NCBI GenBank assembly: GCA_030525455.1
Contig: JAUNER010000004.1
Span: 1 to 64,000, forward strand
DNA length: 64,000 bases
Direction of reading: 5' to 3'
Source: Akkermansia sp.
Lineage (GTDB): Bacteria > Verrucomicrobiota > Verrucomicrobiia > Verrucomicrobiales > Akkermansiaceae
The translations under genes and the position numbers were made by a program. The notes beneath the pieces were generated by a model. The model was not told where the DNA came from and ran no database searches. It saw only the letters and a list, made by a program, of their open reading frames with translations. This document shows positions 1 to 8,180 of the stretch, piece after piece; the first letter of the stretch is position 1, and each line of letters begins with the position of its first letter.

Positions 1-1224
1 CAGCCAGATGTAGGTGGAAATGCCGGTGTTATAGAACAGGTCGGTGGGCAGCTGGATGATGGCCTCCACCATGTCACCCTCGAGCACGTAGCGGCGAATC
101 TCGGAAGCTCCGGAGCCGGCATCGCCCGTAAACAGGGAGGAGCCGTTCTGAATGATAGCCATTCTGCCGGAGCCTTCCTTCATCTTCTTCACGCCGTTGA
201 GCATAAAGAGCTGCTGACCATCTGAAATAGCGGGCAGCCCGGGACCGAAACGCCCATCGTAGCCTTTCTTCGCCTCATCCTCCACTTTTTTTCTTTCACG
301 TTTCCAGTCAATACCAAACGGCGGGTTGGAAATGATGTAGTCAAACTCATAATCAGAGAAAGCATCGTCACTCAGTGTGTCGCCAAACTTCATGCCGGAA
401 GCATTCCCCCCCTTGATAAGCATATCAGCTTTGGCAATAGCGTAGGTTTCCGGATTGAACTCTTGCCCGAAACAGGTCAGAGCAGCCTCTTTGCTGATAG
501 ATTGCAAACGTTCCGTCAGACAACCTAACATCTGGGAAGTCCCCATAGCCATATCGTATGCCGTTTTGGTGCACCCCTCGGTCATGATTTCTGCTTTTTC
601 GGGAGCTACCAGCAGTTCGGTCATGAGATAGATAATGTCGCGACTGGTGAAGTGAGCACCGGCCTGTTCATCGTAAGATTCCGAGAACTTGCGAATAAGC
701 TCTTCAAAGATGTAGCCCATGTCGGCAGAGGTGATTTTTTCCGGCGACATATCGGCCTTTGCCGAGTTGAACTCCTGCAGGGTCAGAAAGAGCACGCCAC
801 CCTTGGTCATTAGTTTGACAGTACTGGCGAAATCAAAATTCTCAATAATGTCTTTAACATTAGAAGAAAACCCCTCTAAATAAGCCTCGAAGTTGCTTTC
901 AATATTATCGGGATCTGCTATCAATTTTGCAAAATCAAAATTGCTGGCATTATAAAAATCATACCCTGAAGCACGGCACAAAATACCATCTCGAGCAGCC
1001 CCTTCAACGTGTTGTTCATCTAATTTCTTTGCCATCTCAACAACACCGGACTTTGTCGGCTTAAGAGCATCATCAAAACGCTTTAACACCGTCAATGGCA
1101 AAATAACCTTGCCGTATTCATGAGGCTTGAATAGCCCTACTAAATGAGTAGCAAGTTCCCAGATAAGATTTGCTTTCGCCTGTATGTTTGCGTTTGTCTG
1201 TTTTTGAAGTTCTGTGATAGACAT
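1..1224 (-). CDS. hsdM: Type I restriction-modification methyltransferase subunit HsdM (3' end outside window)
   Basis: N6-adenine methyltransferase subunit of a type I restriction-modification complex; it normally works with HsdS (specificity) and HsdR (nuclease). The frame is open from an ATG at 1224 to the left edge, 408 codons with no stop. The N-terminal helical domain begins MSITELQKQ. The methylase core shows the SAM-binding region with AGAHFTSRDI and the catalytic NPPFG motif near 316-327 (SNPPFGIDW), and the last visible residues, TGISTYIWL, are typical of the family. HsdM proteins usually have about 500 residues, so roughly the last fifth, plus hsdS and hsdR, should lie left of the window. 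It lies 115 bp downstream of the two tandem-PIN genes, in the same direction. The frame looks intact wherever I translated it. Confidence 0.93.
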   Translation of the reverse strand, partial: MSITELQKQTNANIQAKANLIWELATHLVGLFKPHEYGKVILPLTVLKRFDDALKPTKSGVVEMAKKLDEQHVEGAARDGILCRASGYDFYNASNFDFAKLIADPDNIESNFEAYLEGFSSNVKDIIENFDFASTVKLMTKGGVLFLTLQEFNSAKADMSPEKITSADMGYIFEELIRKFSESYDEQAGAHFTSRDIIYLMTELLVAPEKAEIMTEGCTKTAYDMAMGTSQMLGCLTERLQSISKEAALTCFGQEFNPETYAIAKADMLIKGGNASGMKFGDTLSDDAFSDYEFDYIISNPPFGIDWKRERKKVEDEAKKGYDGRFGPGLPAISDGQQLFMLNGVKKMKEGSGRMAIIQNGSSLFTGDAGSGASEIRRYVLEGDMVEAIIQLPTDLFYNTGISTYIWL

Positions 1225-1339
1225 AGCACTTGTCAATAATTTGGAGAGATTTTGATTTATAAAAATCAGAACTAAAAATAAGTTATCTTTTCATTATTCT
1301 AACAAAAAAGCATAAAATTAAAAGCACTTAAATTAAGAA

Positions 1340-3115
1340 TTACGATAATTGCACTTCGAGCTGAATAATTTGACGCTCTAAATCAGCTTGCTCGGCTAAG
1401 AGCTTATCAATTTCCTTCATCACACGCTTCTTTTGCTGAAAAAGTTCCTGAAGTTTCAAACGAAGCAAATCAGTCTCACTACGCTCAGAACGAGGCAATT
1501 CCTTAGGAATATCGGCACGGCGTATGCGAGTAATACCAGTAACCCCGGCATGCTCAATAGAAAGTTTAAACAAAGAAATAAGGAAAGACAGCTCCACTTT
1601 AGCGGCTGTAGGAGATTCCTCTAAATCCTGAAGTTTATCCAGACATTTCTCTGCTGATGAAGCATCAAAGCCCATACACTTAGATAAAGCCAGTACGAGC
1701 AAATCATAAAATCTAGGATTTTCTAACAAGAATGAAGGAGATTGAAACTGTTTATATTCCAATATCCACCAATCAATAATAGAGTAAGAAATTCTATCAG
1801 CCTGTTTTAACAACAGCTCGAGAACATCCGCTTTTTTCTCACAAAGACAAGTGATAACACCGTTTTTCAAAACATCTCTATCAGAAGCTAGAGAAAGAGC
1901 TGCTTGTACATTTTCAGATTTAATGGCTTGTTCCATCAGTTGCTTGTTTTTAACCTCAGTCAATGCCATAGACTTGCTAAAAGAAAACAAATCTTGCATT
2001 TTATCTCGATTACTGAGGAATCCATGCTTATTCACAGAATAAATCTCTACAAAGATGCCGGAACCAGCCAAACTTTGTTGAATTTTTTCGGCTCTGCTTA
2101 CACGGTCTGTAATCAGAGTAATTTTAGAATTAGTAGGCATGGAAGCCGTCTCGCTAAACAATGCGGCGGTAAGAGCCTCTGTCTTACCAAGCTCACCGTT
2201 TAACCAAGAAAAACGCACGGTAGGAGGATTTTCTTGAGCACGAGCAATAAGCACATCCGAAAACTCCAAGGGCTGATTTTTATCTGCTAAAACAATCAAA
2301 GCTTTACCAGCTTCAATTAACCCTGGCTTAATGTTTTGTAGCATTTCACTAGCCTTCGGGTGACGCAAAGCACTATCATCAATAAAAGTTGCTTGTTTCT
2401 GAACCAATGCAGATAACTTATTGCGAGAAATACGGTTTAACAACAGGTCTTCGGCTTCAGCAGACTCAAAGGGGTCGAATAAATACCCTTGTTCATTAAT
2501 CGACAATGTAATAAGACCATTGGGATTAGGTGAACCTTTAATACCCACTTTACATAGTTCACGTAAGGTTCGAAGAAACTTCACATCCTGCGAAATCACA
2601 ATCTGAGAACACTGGCGATACTTATGATACACAGCCATTTGAATCGCCCTCTGCTCGGGCACATCTGTCCATAATTCATCCGGATTTAAAGAAAGTTTAC
2701 CTCTGTCATTCCATTCAGAATCAGCAGACTGCATGATATGCAAATTTGATGAATAAGAACCAACCCTAGAGGGATTTTTTTCTAACCTTTCAAAGATTTC
2801 AAACAAACGTTTACGTCCGAAATCATCAATAACAGGAACGCCCTTTGTACCAGGAATTGATGGCACAGTTTTACTTAGATTCTCATGAGAATCGCACTTA
2901 AAAGCACGACATAAACATTTAAAGCCAGGCTTCACCATGACGACAGGTAAATTCCTCATTACAAAAGCATTCATAGAAGCTTCTCGCAAAAAGACACCAG
3001 CCTCGCAGATAGCCGCATCAGAAGCTAAATACACATAATCAGCGTGTATAAAAAGAGAGCGATAATGAGGAATTAAAGCAATAAGCTTTTTTTGATAATC
3101 TCTATCAGTGAGCAT
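1340..3115 (-). CDS. Tandem PIN-like protein with helical/ankyrin-like and coiled-coil tail (PIN-B)
   Basis: No named family recognised. The 591-residue protein appears to contain two PIN-like nuclease units. Unit 1 covers about residues 20-200 (D33 in LASDAAI; QRAIQMAV near 155; D177 in VISQDVKF). Unit 2 covers about 240-365 (D246/D247 in FIDDSAL; E313 in KTEALTAAL; D337 in LITDRVS). Both units align by eye with the two units of the upstream neighbour, so the genes look like paralogues. Residues about 385-545 are helical with ankyrin-like spacing (AIKSENVQAALSLA, KKADVLELLLKQ). Residues 550-591 form a charged coiled coil. The start is an ATG 23 bp after the stop of PIN-A, suggesting one transcript, with hsdM following after 115 bp. 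PIN domains are usually metal-dependent RNases; an RNase or defence role here is inference. No signal peptide or membrane segment is seen. Confidence 0.8.
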   Translation of the reverse strand: MLTDRDYQKKLIALIPHYRSLFIHADYVYLASDAAICEAGVFLREASMNAFVMRNLPVVMVKPGFKCLCRAFKCDSHENLSKTVPSIPGTKGVPVIDDFGRKRLFEIFERLEKNPSRVGSYSSNLHIMQSADSEWNDRGKLSLNPDELWTDVPEQRAIQMAVYHKYRQCSQIVISQDVKFLRTLRELCKVGIKGSPNPNGLITLSINEQGYLFDPFESAEAEDLLLNRISRNKLSALVQKQATFIDDSALRHPKASEMLQNIKPGLIEAGKALIVLADKNQPLEFSDVLIARAQENPPTVRFSWLNGELGKTEALTAALFSETASMPTNSKITLITDRVSRAEKIQQSLAGSGIFVEIYSVNKHGFLSNRDKMQDLFSFSKSMALTEVKNKQLMEQAIKSENVQAALSLASDRDVLKNGVITCLCEKKADVLELLLKQADRISYSIIDWWILEYKQFQSPSFLLENPRFYDLLVLALSKCMGFDASSAEKCLDKLQDLEESPTAAKVELSFLISLFKLSIEHAGVTGITRIRRADIPKELPRSERSETDLLRLKLQELFQQKKRVMKEIDKLLAEQADLERQIIQLEVQLS

Positions 3116-3138
3116 TGTAGTAAAAAAGCATTAGGGAT

Positions 3139-4326
3139 TTAAGCAGAAATAGAGGACTTGCCATTAGAACGAGATGATTTGCACAAAAGGCCATTGCGAG
3201 TGTCGATAAAACAGCCCCAAAACTCTTTACCTTTGTGACAAGTAGGAAGTCCATTGACGATGTACCCATATCGAGAAGGATTATTAGAAATAAGAAGAAT
3301 ATGCAAATCATTTGAAATAGACCTAGCAGAATTAATTTCAAACAATAAAGCGTCTTTTTCTCGCAGCTCAGGATTCAATGGCTCAATAATAGTGAAAATA
3401 TGAGGCAAGGATTTTACTGCATCACGAATTTGAGGGTCGTAAAGAGATGAAGATAATACAATTATTTTCTGGTCGGAACGTAGTGCGTTCAGTTTATGAA
3501 GATTTTCCAAAAACGGAGTCCTACAATCGGGATTAAAAGCATACTTAAGAGCACTAGAATCCATGAACACTGTACCATTCGCAATACAATCACGAAAATA
3601 ATTCTGTGCTTCGCTTTGTAGTGACAAGGCACCAATAATATGCCATTCCGGAACTGAGACAGTACTAAGTAGGTTTTCCAGACGTGATTTGTGATAGCGA
3701 GTTAACTCGGCAGAAGCCTTATCAATATAAAGAACTTGAACGCAACCACCAATACGTATCACAGAATCAATGCAACATGTATTAAAAATAGAGCTTGTTA
3801 ATTTTTTATCGCTGGTGAGAACAAGCACATTTTTCTCATTATGAAGTTTTATACTGCAAACAGCATTAACAATATTGGGGTCTGCATGGGTAATTGTACT
3901 AACAGGAGGATACGTAATAAAAAGGTCTTTGAATTCAGGAGAAACAATGAGATGCCAGCCTCTTAAAGCATTTTGGCGAGCAGTTTCATCCCTATGTGAA
4001 CAATTACGGAAAAGTTCCATCATCACAGAAGGAGTGATGCTCAGCTTAATTTCATTTATGCGAAATGCCACGGCATTTAGTTTAAGAAAATTCTCCAATC
4101 CGGAAGACATCAACTCACAAGTGTCAATGAAAATTACATCAAATCTACAAAGCTCACTAAGTGACTTTGTGTCTAATTTCTTTGCTTGTTTCAACTCAGA
4201 AAGCCCTTCAAGATGGTTCTCTGTACCGGACACAAAAAAAGCCGTTTCAACATTATTATCGCTAGTTGAACGGACACGGCAGGAGTCAACAGACTCCACT
4301 ACAGCGGTGGTGGTCTTATAAGACAT
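3139..4326 (-). CDS. Tandem PIN-domain protein, first gene of the RM-linked pair (PIN-A)
   Basis: A 395-residue cytoplasmic protein with two PIN-like units. Unit 1 (about residues 60-200) has all four acidic positions expected of an active PIN nuclease: D68 in FIDTCEL, E104 in MMELFRN, D149 in ADPNIVNA and D173 in LTSDKKL. Unit 2 (about 250-365) keeps D256 (FMDSSAL) and D325 (EKDALLFEI) but has N348 where the last Asp is expected (LISNNPS), so it may be weakened or structural. Unit 2 matches unit 2 of the downstream protein position by position around these motifs. The ATG at 4326 has no clear Shine-Dalgarno sequence. A promoter-like pair lies about 100-125 bp upstream. PIN proteins act as RNases in toxin-antitoxin and RNA-decay settings; no antitoxin-like small gene is seen beside this one, and the function is unknown. 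Confidence 0.82.
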   Translation of the reverse strand: MSYKTTTAVVESVDSCRVRSTSDNNVETAFFVSGTENHLEGLSELKQAKKLDTKSLSELCRFDVIFIDTCELMSSGLENFLKLNAVAFRINEIKLSITPSVMMELFRNCSHRDETARQNALRGWHLIVSPEFKDLFITYPPVSTITHADPNIVNAVCSIKLHNEKNVLVLTSDKKLTSSIFNTCCIDSVIRIGGCVQVLYIDKASAELTRYHKSRLENLLSTVSVPEWHIIGALSLQSEAQNYFRDCIANGTVFMDSSALKYAFNPDCRTPFLENLHKLNALRSDQKIIVLSSSLYDPQIRDAVKSLPHIFTIIEPLNPELREKDALLFEINSARSISNDLHILLISNNPSRYGYIVNGLPTCHKGKEFWGCFIDTRNGLLCKSSRSNGKSSISA

Positions 4327-4422
4327 AATTATGATAATTTAGTTGTTGCACCCACATCATCTTTTCCAGTCGCTTCGGACAATCCCGTTGCATTTAGATG
4401 ATTCTAATTCGTGGATGAATTC

Positions 4423-4451
4423 AATTAACCAAAGAGAAGCTACCCTGTCAA
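4423..4451 (-). promoter_or_regulatory. Candidate sigma-70-type promoter for the PIN-A/PIN-B/hsdM unit
   Basis: On the minus strand a perfect TTGACA (4446-4451) is followed by a 17-bp spacer and TTAATT (4423-4428). Transcription would start near 4416, about 90 nt before the PIN-A start codon. This is a motif match only. Confidence 0.45.
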
Positions 4452-4510
4452 CAAAAATTTTAGAAAAAATTCACTTTTCTTCTAACTTATAGAAAATCAA
4501 TTACCTCCCC

Positions 4511-4624
4511 CTGCTCCAATGCCTAATGGGACACAGGGATAGCGAACTGCTACGCACACGCTACATCAACCTAAAAGGCATCAGCTCCGGCGATGCCGGC
4601 AAATTCTGGGCGATGGCGTGCTGA
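4511..4624 (+). pseudogene. Relic of the C-terminus of a tyrosine recombinase (integrase)
   Basis: The last 37 codons of a tyrosine-recombinase-like gene with its stop codon but no upstream body. The peptide includes LMGHRDSELLRTRYINLKG, which carries the conserved Gly-His and the Tyr nucleophile region of the family. Upstream sequence does not continue the frame into integrase motifs. A second relic at 31918-32031 is about 85% identical by hand count and is truncated at almost the same codon. The similarity also extends past the stop, to about 4651. It lies between the PIN/RM unit and the conserved cobamide operon, so it probably marks the edge of an inserted island. The rest of the 340-bp gap 4327-4666 holds only the PIN promoter candidate. 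Confidence 0.7.
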
Positions 4625-4666
4625 GATGCAGTAGCCGAGGTATAGCCAAACAGAGACCCTCAGCCA

Positions 4667-5254
4667 TCAAGCGTCGTTATCTTTAAGTGTCAGTGGAATA
4701 CCACAGGACATTAGGTAAACCCTATCTGCGGATTTGGCTAGTATTTGATTGGCGATGCCTAGGGCGTCGCAATAGTGGCGAGATTCGGGGTCTATGGGGG
4801 TGATGCCCATGTTTGTTTCGGATGAAACGATGACCCAGGGCACAGGAGACAGGGCAATAAGTGCTTGAAGTTCAGATATTTCCTTTAACAAAGCCTGCAA
4901 AAATGGCTCAAACTCCGTCGGATTGCTCTGAGCATAAAGCACATTTGATGTCAATAATGTCAAGCACTCTAAAATGACCCCATCTACCTCATTCAATAAC
5001 TCGGACTCACGTAAATGAGTGGCTACATCGCGAGGGCATTCGTAAGTAATCCAATCGGCAGGGCGACGCTCGCGGTGTTTTCGGACGCGATACTCAAGTG
5101 ACCCGGAACCGGGCCAGACCTCAGCCGTGGCGATGTAGAGAATTTTTTTACCAAAAGAAGCGGCAATTTGCTCGGCGTAAGTGCTTTTACCACTACGAGT
5201 ACCACCGACGACTAGGGTTAATTTAGCGGAGGGATTGTGAGCTAAAGCGTTCAT
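4667..5254 (-). CDS. cobU: Adenosylcobinamide kinase / adenosylcobinamide-phosphate guanylyltransferase
   Basis: Bifunctional enzyme of nucleotide-loop assembly: it phosphorylates adenosylcobinamide and transfers GMP to give adenosylcobinamide-GDP, the substrate of CobS. The 195-residue product has the family P-loop near the N-terminus (GGTRSGKSTYA), followed by the CobU-typical KHRERRP and LECLTLLTSN segments and SSETNMGITP. Length is normal for CobU (about 180). The start ATG overlaps the end of the upstream cbiR by about 30 bp, indicating translational coupling in the leftward operon cobT-cobS-cbiR-cobU. It is the last gene of that operon. Confidence 0.95.
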   Translation of the reverse strand: MNALAHNPSAKLTLVVGGTRSGKSTYAEQIAASFGKKILYIATAEVWPGSGSLEYRVRKHRERRPADWITYECPRDVATHLRESELLNEVDGVILECLTLLTSNVLYAQSNPTEFEPFLQALLKEISELQALIALSPVPWVIVSSETNMGITPIDPESRHYCDALGIANQILAKSADRVYLMSCGIPLTLKDNDA

Positions 5255-6041
5255 AGGACTGTAACATAGCTAAGTGAGACTGTTGAAAATCTGAGAGCGA
5301 AAAAACTTCTAAGGTAATCATCGCAGAAAAATCATTTGCCCACATAGGGTGCAACAAGGCATCAATTTTATCTGCCGAGATGTGGTGCAGAGACTTATGA
5401 TCCCTATCGGCTATACCATGGAGATGACAAATGCGGATTTTATGCCACCACTGATGCAGGAGAGGCACGGGGTCCCAATGTTCCTTCCAGACATGACCAA
5501 TGTCGAAACATCGGGAAAAGGCACTATTCTCAACAATAGAATCCAGAAAATCTATAGGATGCCGTTCCAGATTCTCTAAGGCGAGGAATTCCGGAGCAGG
5601 CAACAAAGGCACTAACTCATCTAAAGCCAGCAGGATAGCTTCTTCCTGCTCCCGGGTCAGAGATGCTTGCATCACCGTGGTAGGCACATGGTCCGTGACC
5701 ACGTGCATCACCCAAGTATGAGGATTTAAGACCTGCGTAAGCTCAATAGTTCGTTTGATATTATCAATGTATCGCTTTGTCGACTGAGGGGTAAGAAACC
5801 CGGCATCCGTGGGCAAATGCACATTCCAAGACACCCCGGCATCTGCCGCAATAGCCGCTAATTCCTTTACCTCATTGGCACTCGGCAGGAACTCCCCGGA
5901 TTCGCCGGACTCGAGCAAAAGCAAAGAAATATCATCTGCATATTTCACACACTCTCTGACGGCCGGCACATAATAATCAGGAATGATAAATGACGTACAG
6001 CCAATCTTTAAGCCAGGCACTCTACACTTCATATCAGACAT
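5223..6041 (-). CDS. cbiR: CbiR-like cobamide-remodelling hydrolase (AP-endonuclease-2 TIM-barrel family)
   Basis: A 272-residue TIM-barrel protein of the AP-endonuclease-2/xylose-isomerase-like superfamily. Metal-ligand-type residues sit at strand ends: His in WNVHLPTD, His in VMHVVTDH, Glu in ALENLERHP, Asp/His in CFDIGHVWKEH, and HLHGIADRDHKSLHHI near the C-terminus. A member of this superfamily encoded among cobT, cobS and cobU matches CbiR, described from Akkermansia muciniphila, which hydrolyses the phosphodiester of cobamides so that the lower ligand can be exchanged. The assignment rests on fold motifs plus this context. The upstream TTG at 6047 gives two more residues; I prefer the ATG at 6041, which overlaps the cobS stop, and an ATG at 6032 is also possible. 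No signal peptide, so cytoplasmic. Confidence 0.82.
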   Translation of the reverse strand: MSDMKCRVPGLKIGCTSFIIPDYYVPAVRECVKYADDISLLLLESGESGEFLPSANEVKELAAIAADAGVSWNVHLPTDAGFLTPQSTKRYIDNIKRTIELTQVLNPHTWVMHVVTDHVPTTVMQASLTREQEEAILLALDELVPLLPAPEFLALENLERHPIDFLDSIVENSAFSRCFDIGHVWKEHWDPVPLLHQWWHKIRICHLHGIADRDHKSLHHISADKIDALLHPMWANDFSAMITLEVFSLSDFQQSHLAMLQSYERFSSQSLR

Positions 6042-6777
6042 TGGCAAAACAAAATACCAGCAGAACCACGTTCTCTGTCAATTCGATTAAACACCCAAAT
6101 ACATCACCCGTAACCCCACCTAAACGACGCTTGGCATAACTTAAAAACACAAGGGCAAACAAGGATGCCGCTAAAAAAGCAAAAGCCCCCAAAATACCCA
6201 CATAAGCACAACAAGCCAAAGTAATCACATAAGCCACAATGGCATGCCAAGGACGAGTACCCTCGGCAAACGCCGCCCCCATACCACCGGGGCGTGCAGA
6301 CGGAAACTTCATGGCCAAAAATATCTGCACGCGAGCCAATAATGCCGCCAACGCACACGCCACAATAAAATAATCAGCAAAAAATGTAACTAAACTCGCT
6401 AATGCTGCTACCTTTACCACTAAATTAAAAAACAAAGCAATCCCGCCAAATGTACCTAAGCGAGAATCTTTCATAATTTCTAAGCGACGCTCCTTAGACA
6501 CCTCTACCGGCAAAGCATCACCACAATCAGCCACACCATCGAGATGAAGTCCCCCGGTGATAAGCACCCAGACAGCACAGCCCAAAACAGCACATATCAG
6601 CGGTGTAAACACCTGCTGAAGCCCCCATAATACCAACCCAACAAGCCCACCAACTACCAAACCAATGACAGGCAACCACATAGCAATGCCATGCAAATCA
6701 TCCTGCAATCGCCATGGACCAACAGGCAAGCGAGTCAAAAACGCAAAAGCGGAACGCAATGAACAAAACCATTTCAT
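6034..6777 (-). CDS. cobS: Adenosylcobinamide-GDP ribazoletransferase (cobalamin synthase)
   Basis: Integral membrane enzyme that joins adenosylcobinamide-GDP to alpha-ribazole (or its phosphate). The roughly 247-residue protein is very hydrophobic, with several membrane helices, and carries the CobS signatures FLTRLPVGPW near the N-terminus and GGLHLDGVADCGDALP followed by MKDSRLGTFG. The ATG at 6777 is preferred over a TTG two codons upstream. It follows cobT by only a few bases and its end overlaps the cbiR start. Confidence 0.95.
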   Translation of the reverse strand: MKWFCSLRSAFAFLTRLPVGPWRLQDDLHGIAMWLPVIGLVVGGLVGLVLWGLQQVFTPLICAVLGCAVWVLITGGLHLDGVADCGDALPVEVSKERRLEIMKDSRLGTFGGIALFFNLVVKVAALASLVTFFADYFIVACALAALLARVQIFLAMKFPSARPGGMGAAFAEGTRPWHAIVAYVITLACCAYVGILGAFAFLAASLFALVFLSYAKRRLGGVTGDVFGCLIELTENVVLLVFCFANV

Positions 6778-6783
6778 AAACAA

Positions 6784-7818
6784 CTAAACAGGGATATTTA
6801 ACTCCGGCAAGGTACGAAGCTCTGATAAAACACGAGTAGAAGCCTCAATCATCGGGAAAAAGAGAGCCGCCCCTGTACCCTCGCCCAAACAAAGCCCTAA
6901 ATCCAAATACGACTCCAGACCCAAATGATTCATAATCAAACGATGTCCCGGCTCGGCAGAATTATGAGACCCAATGAGATAGTTTACCACCTCAGGGTAG
7001 AGACCTTTGGCAATCCCCGCCGCCGCCCCGGCAATGTAACCATCAATCACCACCGGAACCCGCAGAGAAGCCGCCCCCAACATCAGCCCGGCCATCGCCG
7101 CAATTTCCGGTCCGCCCACCTTTGCCAACACATCCAGAGCATCATCGGGATTCGGTTTATTAAGAGCAATGCCCTTTTTGATAAGCTGAATTTTCCGGCG
7201 AATCCCCTCATTATCAATACCGGAACCACGCCCTGTAACCTCCTCTACAGAAGCCCCGGTCAGCACAGAAACAATAGCCGCAGAGGGCGTCGTATTCCCC
7301 ACGCCCATCTCTCCGGCGGCTATAATATCCAGCCCGGCATTTTTCTCCTCACGAGCCATATCTATACCCACCTGTAAACAGGCAAGTGCTTGGTCGCGAG
7401 TCATTGCAGGTCCCTCACTAAAATCCTCTGCACCCCACATCACCTTTCGTGACGTTAAGCCCGGTAAATCACCAAAATCATAATTCACCCCCACATCTAC
7501 CACTCTAAGCCTAGCCCCCGCATTTCTGGTAAAAGCATTAATCGTGCCGCCACCCTGCACAAAATTCCGAGTCTGAATATGAGTCACATCGGCCCCCGTC
7601 CTACTCAATCCATGGTTTACAATCTTATGGTCTGCGGCAAATAAAACAACGCATTTATCCTTCATGCTAGGAGTAACAGAGCCCACCATACCGGCAATAC
7701 GCACAGACAATGCCTCTAATTTTCCCAATGAACCGGGCACTTTAGCCAGAATGCGTTGTCTGGCAAAAGCCGCTTCTACCGCAGATGTATCTATGGGAGG
7801 AATAGAAAGAGTATTCAT
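6784..7818 (-). CDS. cobT: Nicotinate-nucleotide--dimethylbenzimidazole phosphoribosyltransferase
   Basis: Activates the lower-ligand base (for example 5,6-dimethylbenzimidazole) to alpha-ribazole phosphate, which CobS then attaches. The 344-residue product shows family landmarks: PGSLGKLEALS near the N-terminus, FAADHKIVNHGLS, AGEMGVGNTTPSAA and the catalytic-Glu region LCLGEGTGAAL near the C-terminus. The frame extends 18 codons further upstream, but the ATG at 7818 matches the usual CobT N-terminus (LSIPPIDTSAV) and has a GAGG-type ribosome site about 10 nt upstream. First gene of the operon; it diverges from the riboswitch-controlled receptor. I see no riboswitch on the cobT side. Confidence 0.95.
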   Translation of the reverse strand: MNTLSIPPIDTSAVEAAFARQRILAKVPGSLGKLEALSVRIAGMVGSVTPSMKDKCVVLFAADHKIVNHGLSRTGADVTHIQTRNFVQGGGTINAFTRNAGARLRVVDVGVNYDFGDLPGLTSRKVMWGAEDFSEGPAMTRDQALACLQVGIDMAREEKNAGLDIIAAGEMGVGNTTPSAAIVSVLTGASVEEVTGRGSGIDNEGIRRKIQLIKKGIALNKPNPDDALDVLAKVGGPEIAAMAGLMLGAASLRVPVVIDGYIAGAAAGIAKGLYPEVVNYLIGSHNSAEPGHRLIMNHLGLESYLDLGLCLGEGTGAALFFPMIEASTRVLSELRTLPELNIPV

Positions 7819-7987
7819 AAAATTGTCGTGCCTCATCATACAAAGCCGACAAGAGAAATCAATACCCACCACCTAGCACAACACCAAACACCACTAGCAC
7901 TAGTTACACAAAATCAAGAAATTAACACAAGTAAAAAAAATTTTTTATTTTTTTCTTGCCAAAAATAAGGCAATAATGTTTCATGAC

Positions 7988-8142
7988 AGCCATGAACCCT
8001 AATGGGAAGGGTTACAGACCTCAGGGACGCCCGTAGCCGGGCAGGAAATAAATGGGGAATACCGGTGCGAATCCGGAGCGGTACCGCCACTGTAAGCGAG
8101 CCACGCTCGTAAGCCAGAAGACCAGCCTATGAGGTTGCTCAA
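7988..8142 (+). promoter_or_regulatory. Cobalamin riboswitch
   Basis: Upstream of the TonB receptor the plus strand contains the hallmark elements of a B12 riboswitch: an AATGGGAA-type segment at about 8001, GGTGCGAATCCGG at 8063-8076, and the B12 box core GCCACTGTAAGCG at about 8086-8098, followed by paired segments down to about 8142. It should repress the receptor when cobalamin is plentiful, either by masking the ribosome site or by early termination. The remainder of the 360-bp gap 7819-8180 is AT-rich and presumably holds the two divergent promoters. Boundaries are approximate. Confidence 0.92.
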
Positions 8143-8180
8143 TCTGTTCGGCGAGTTACCGAACGTAAGGCACTACAACC

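Noticed and set aside
3105..3341. 78-codon hydrophobic minus-strand frame inside PIN-A
   Set aside because: It overlaps the PIN-A 3' end in another frame; the PIN-A frame carries the conserved motifs.
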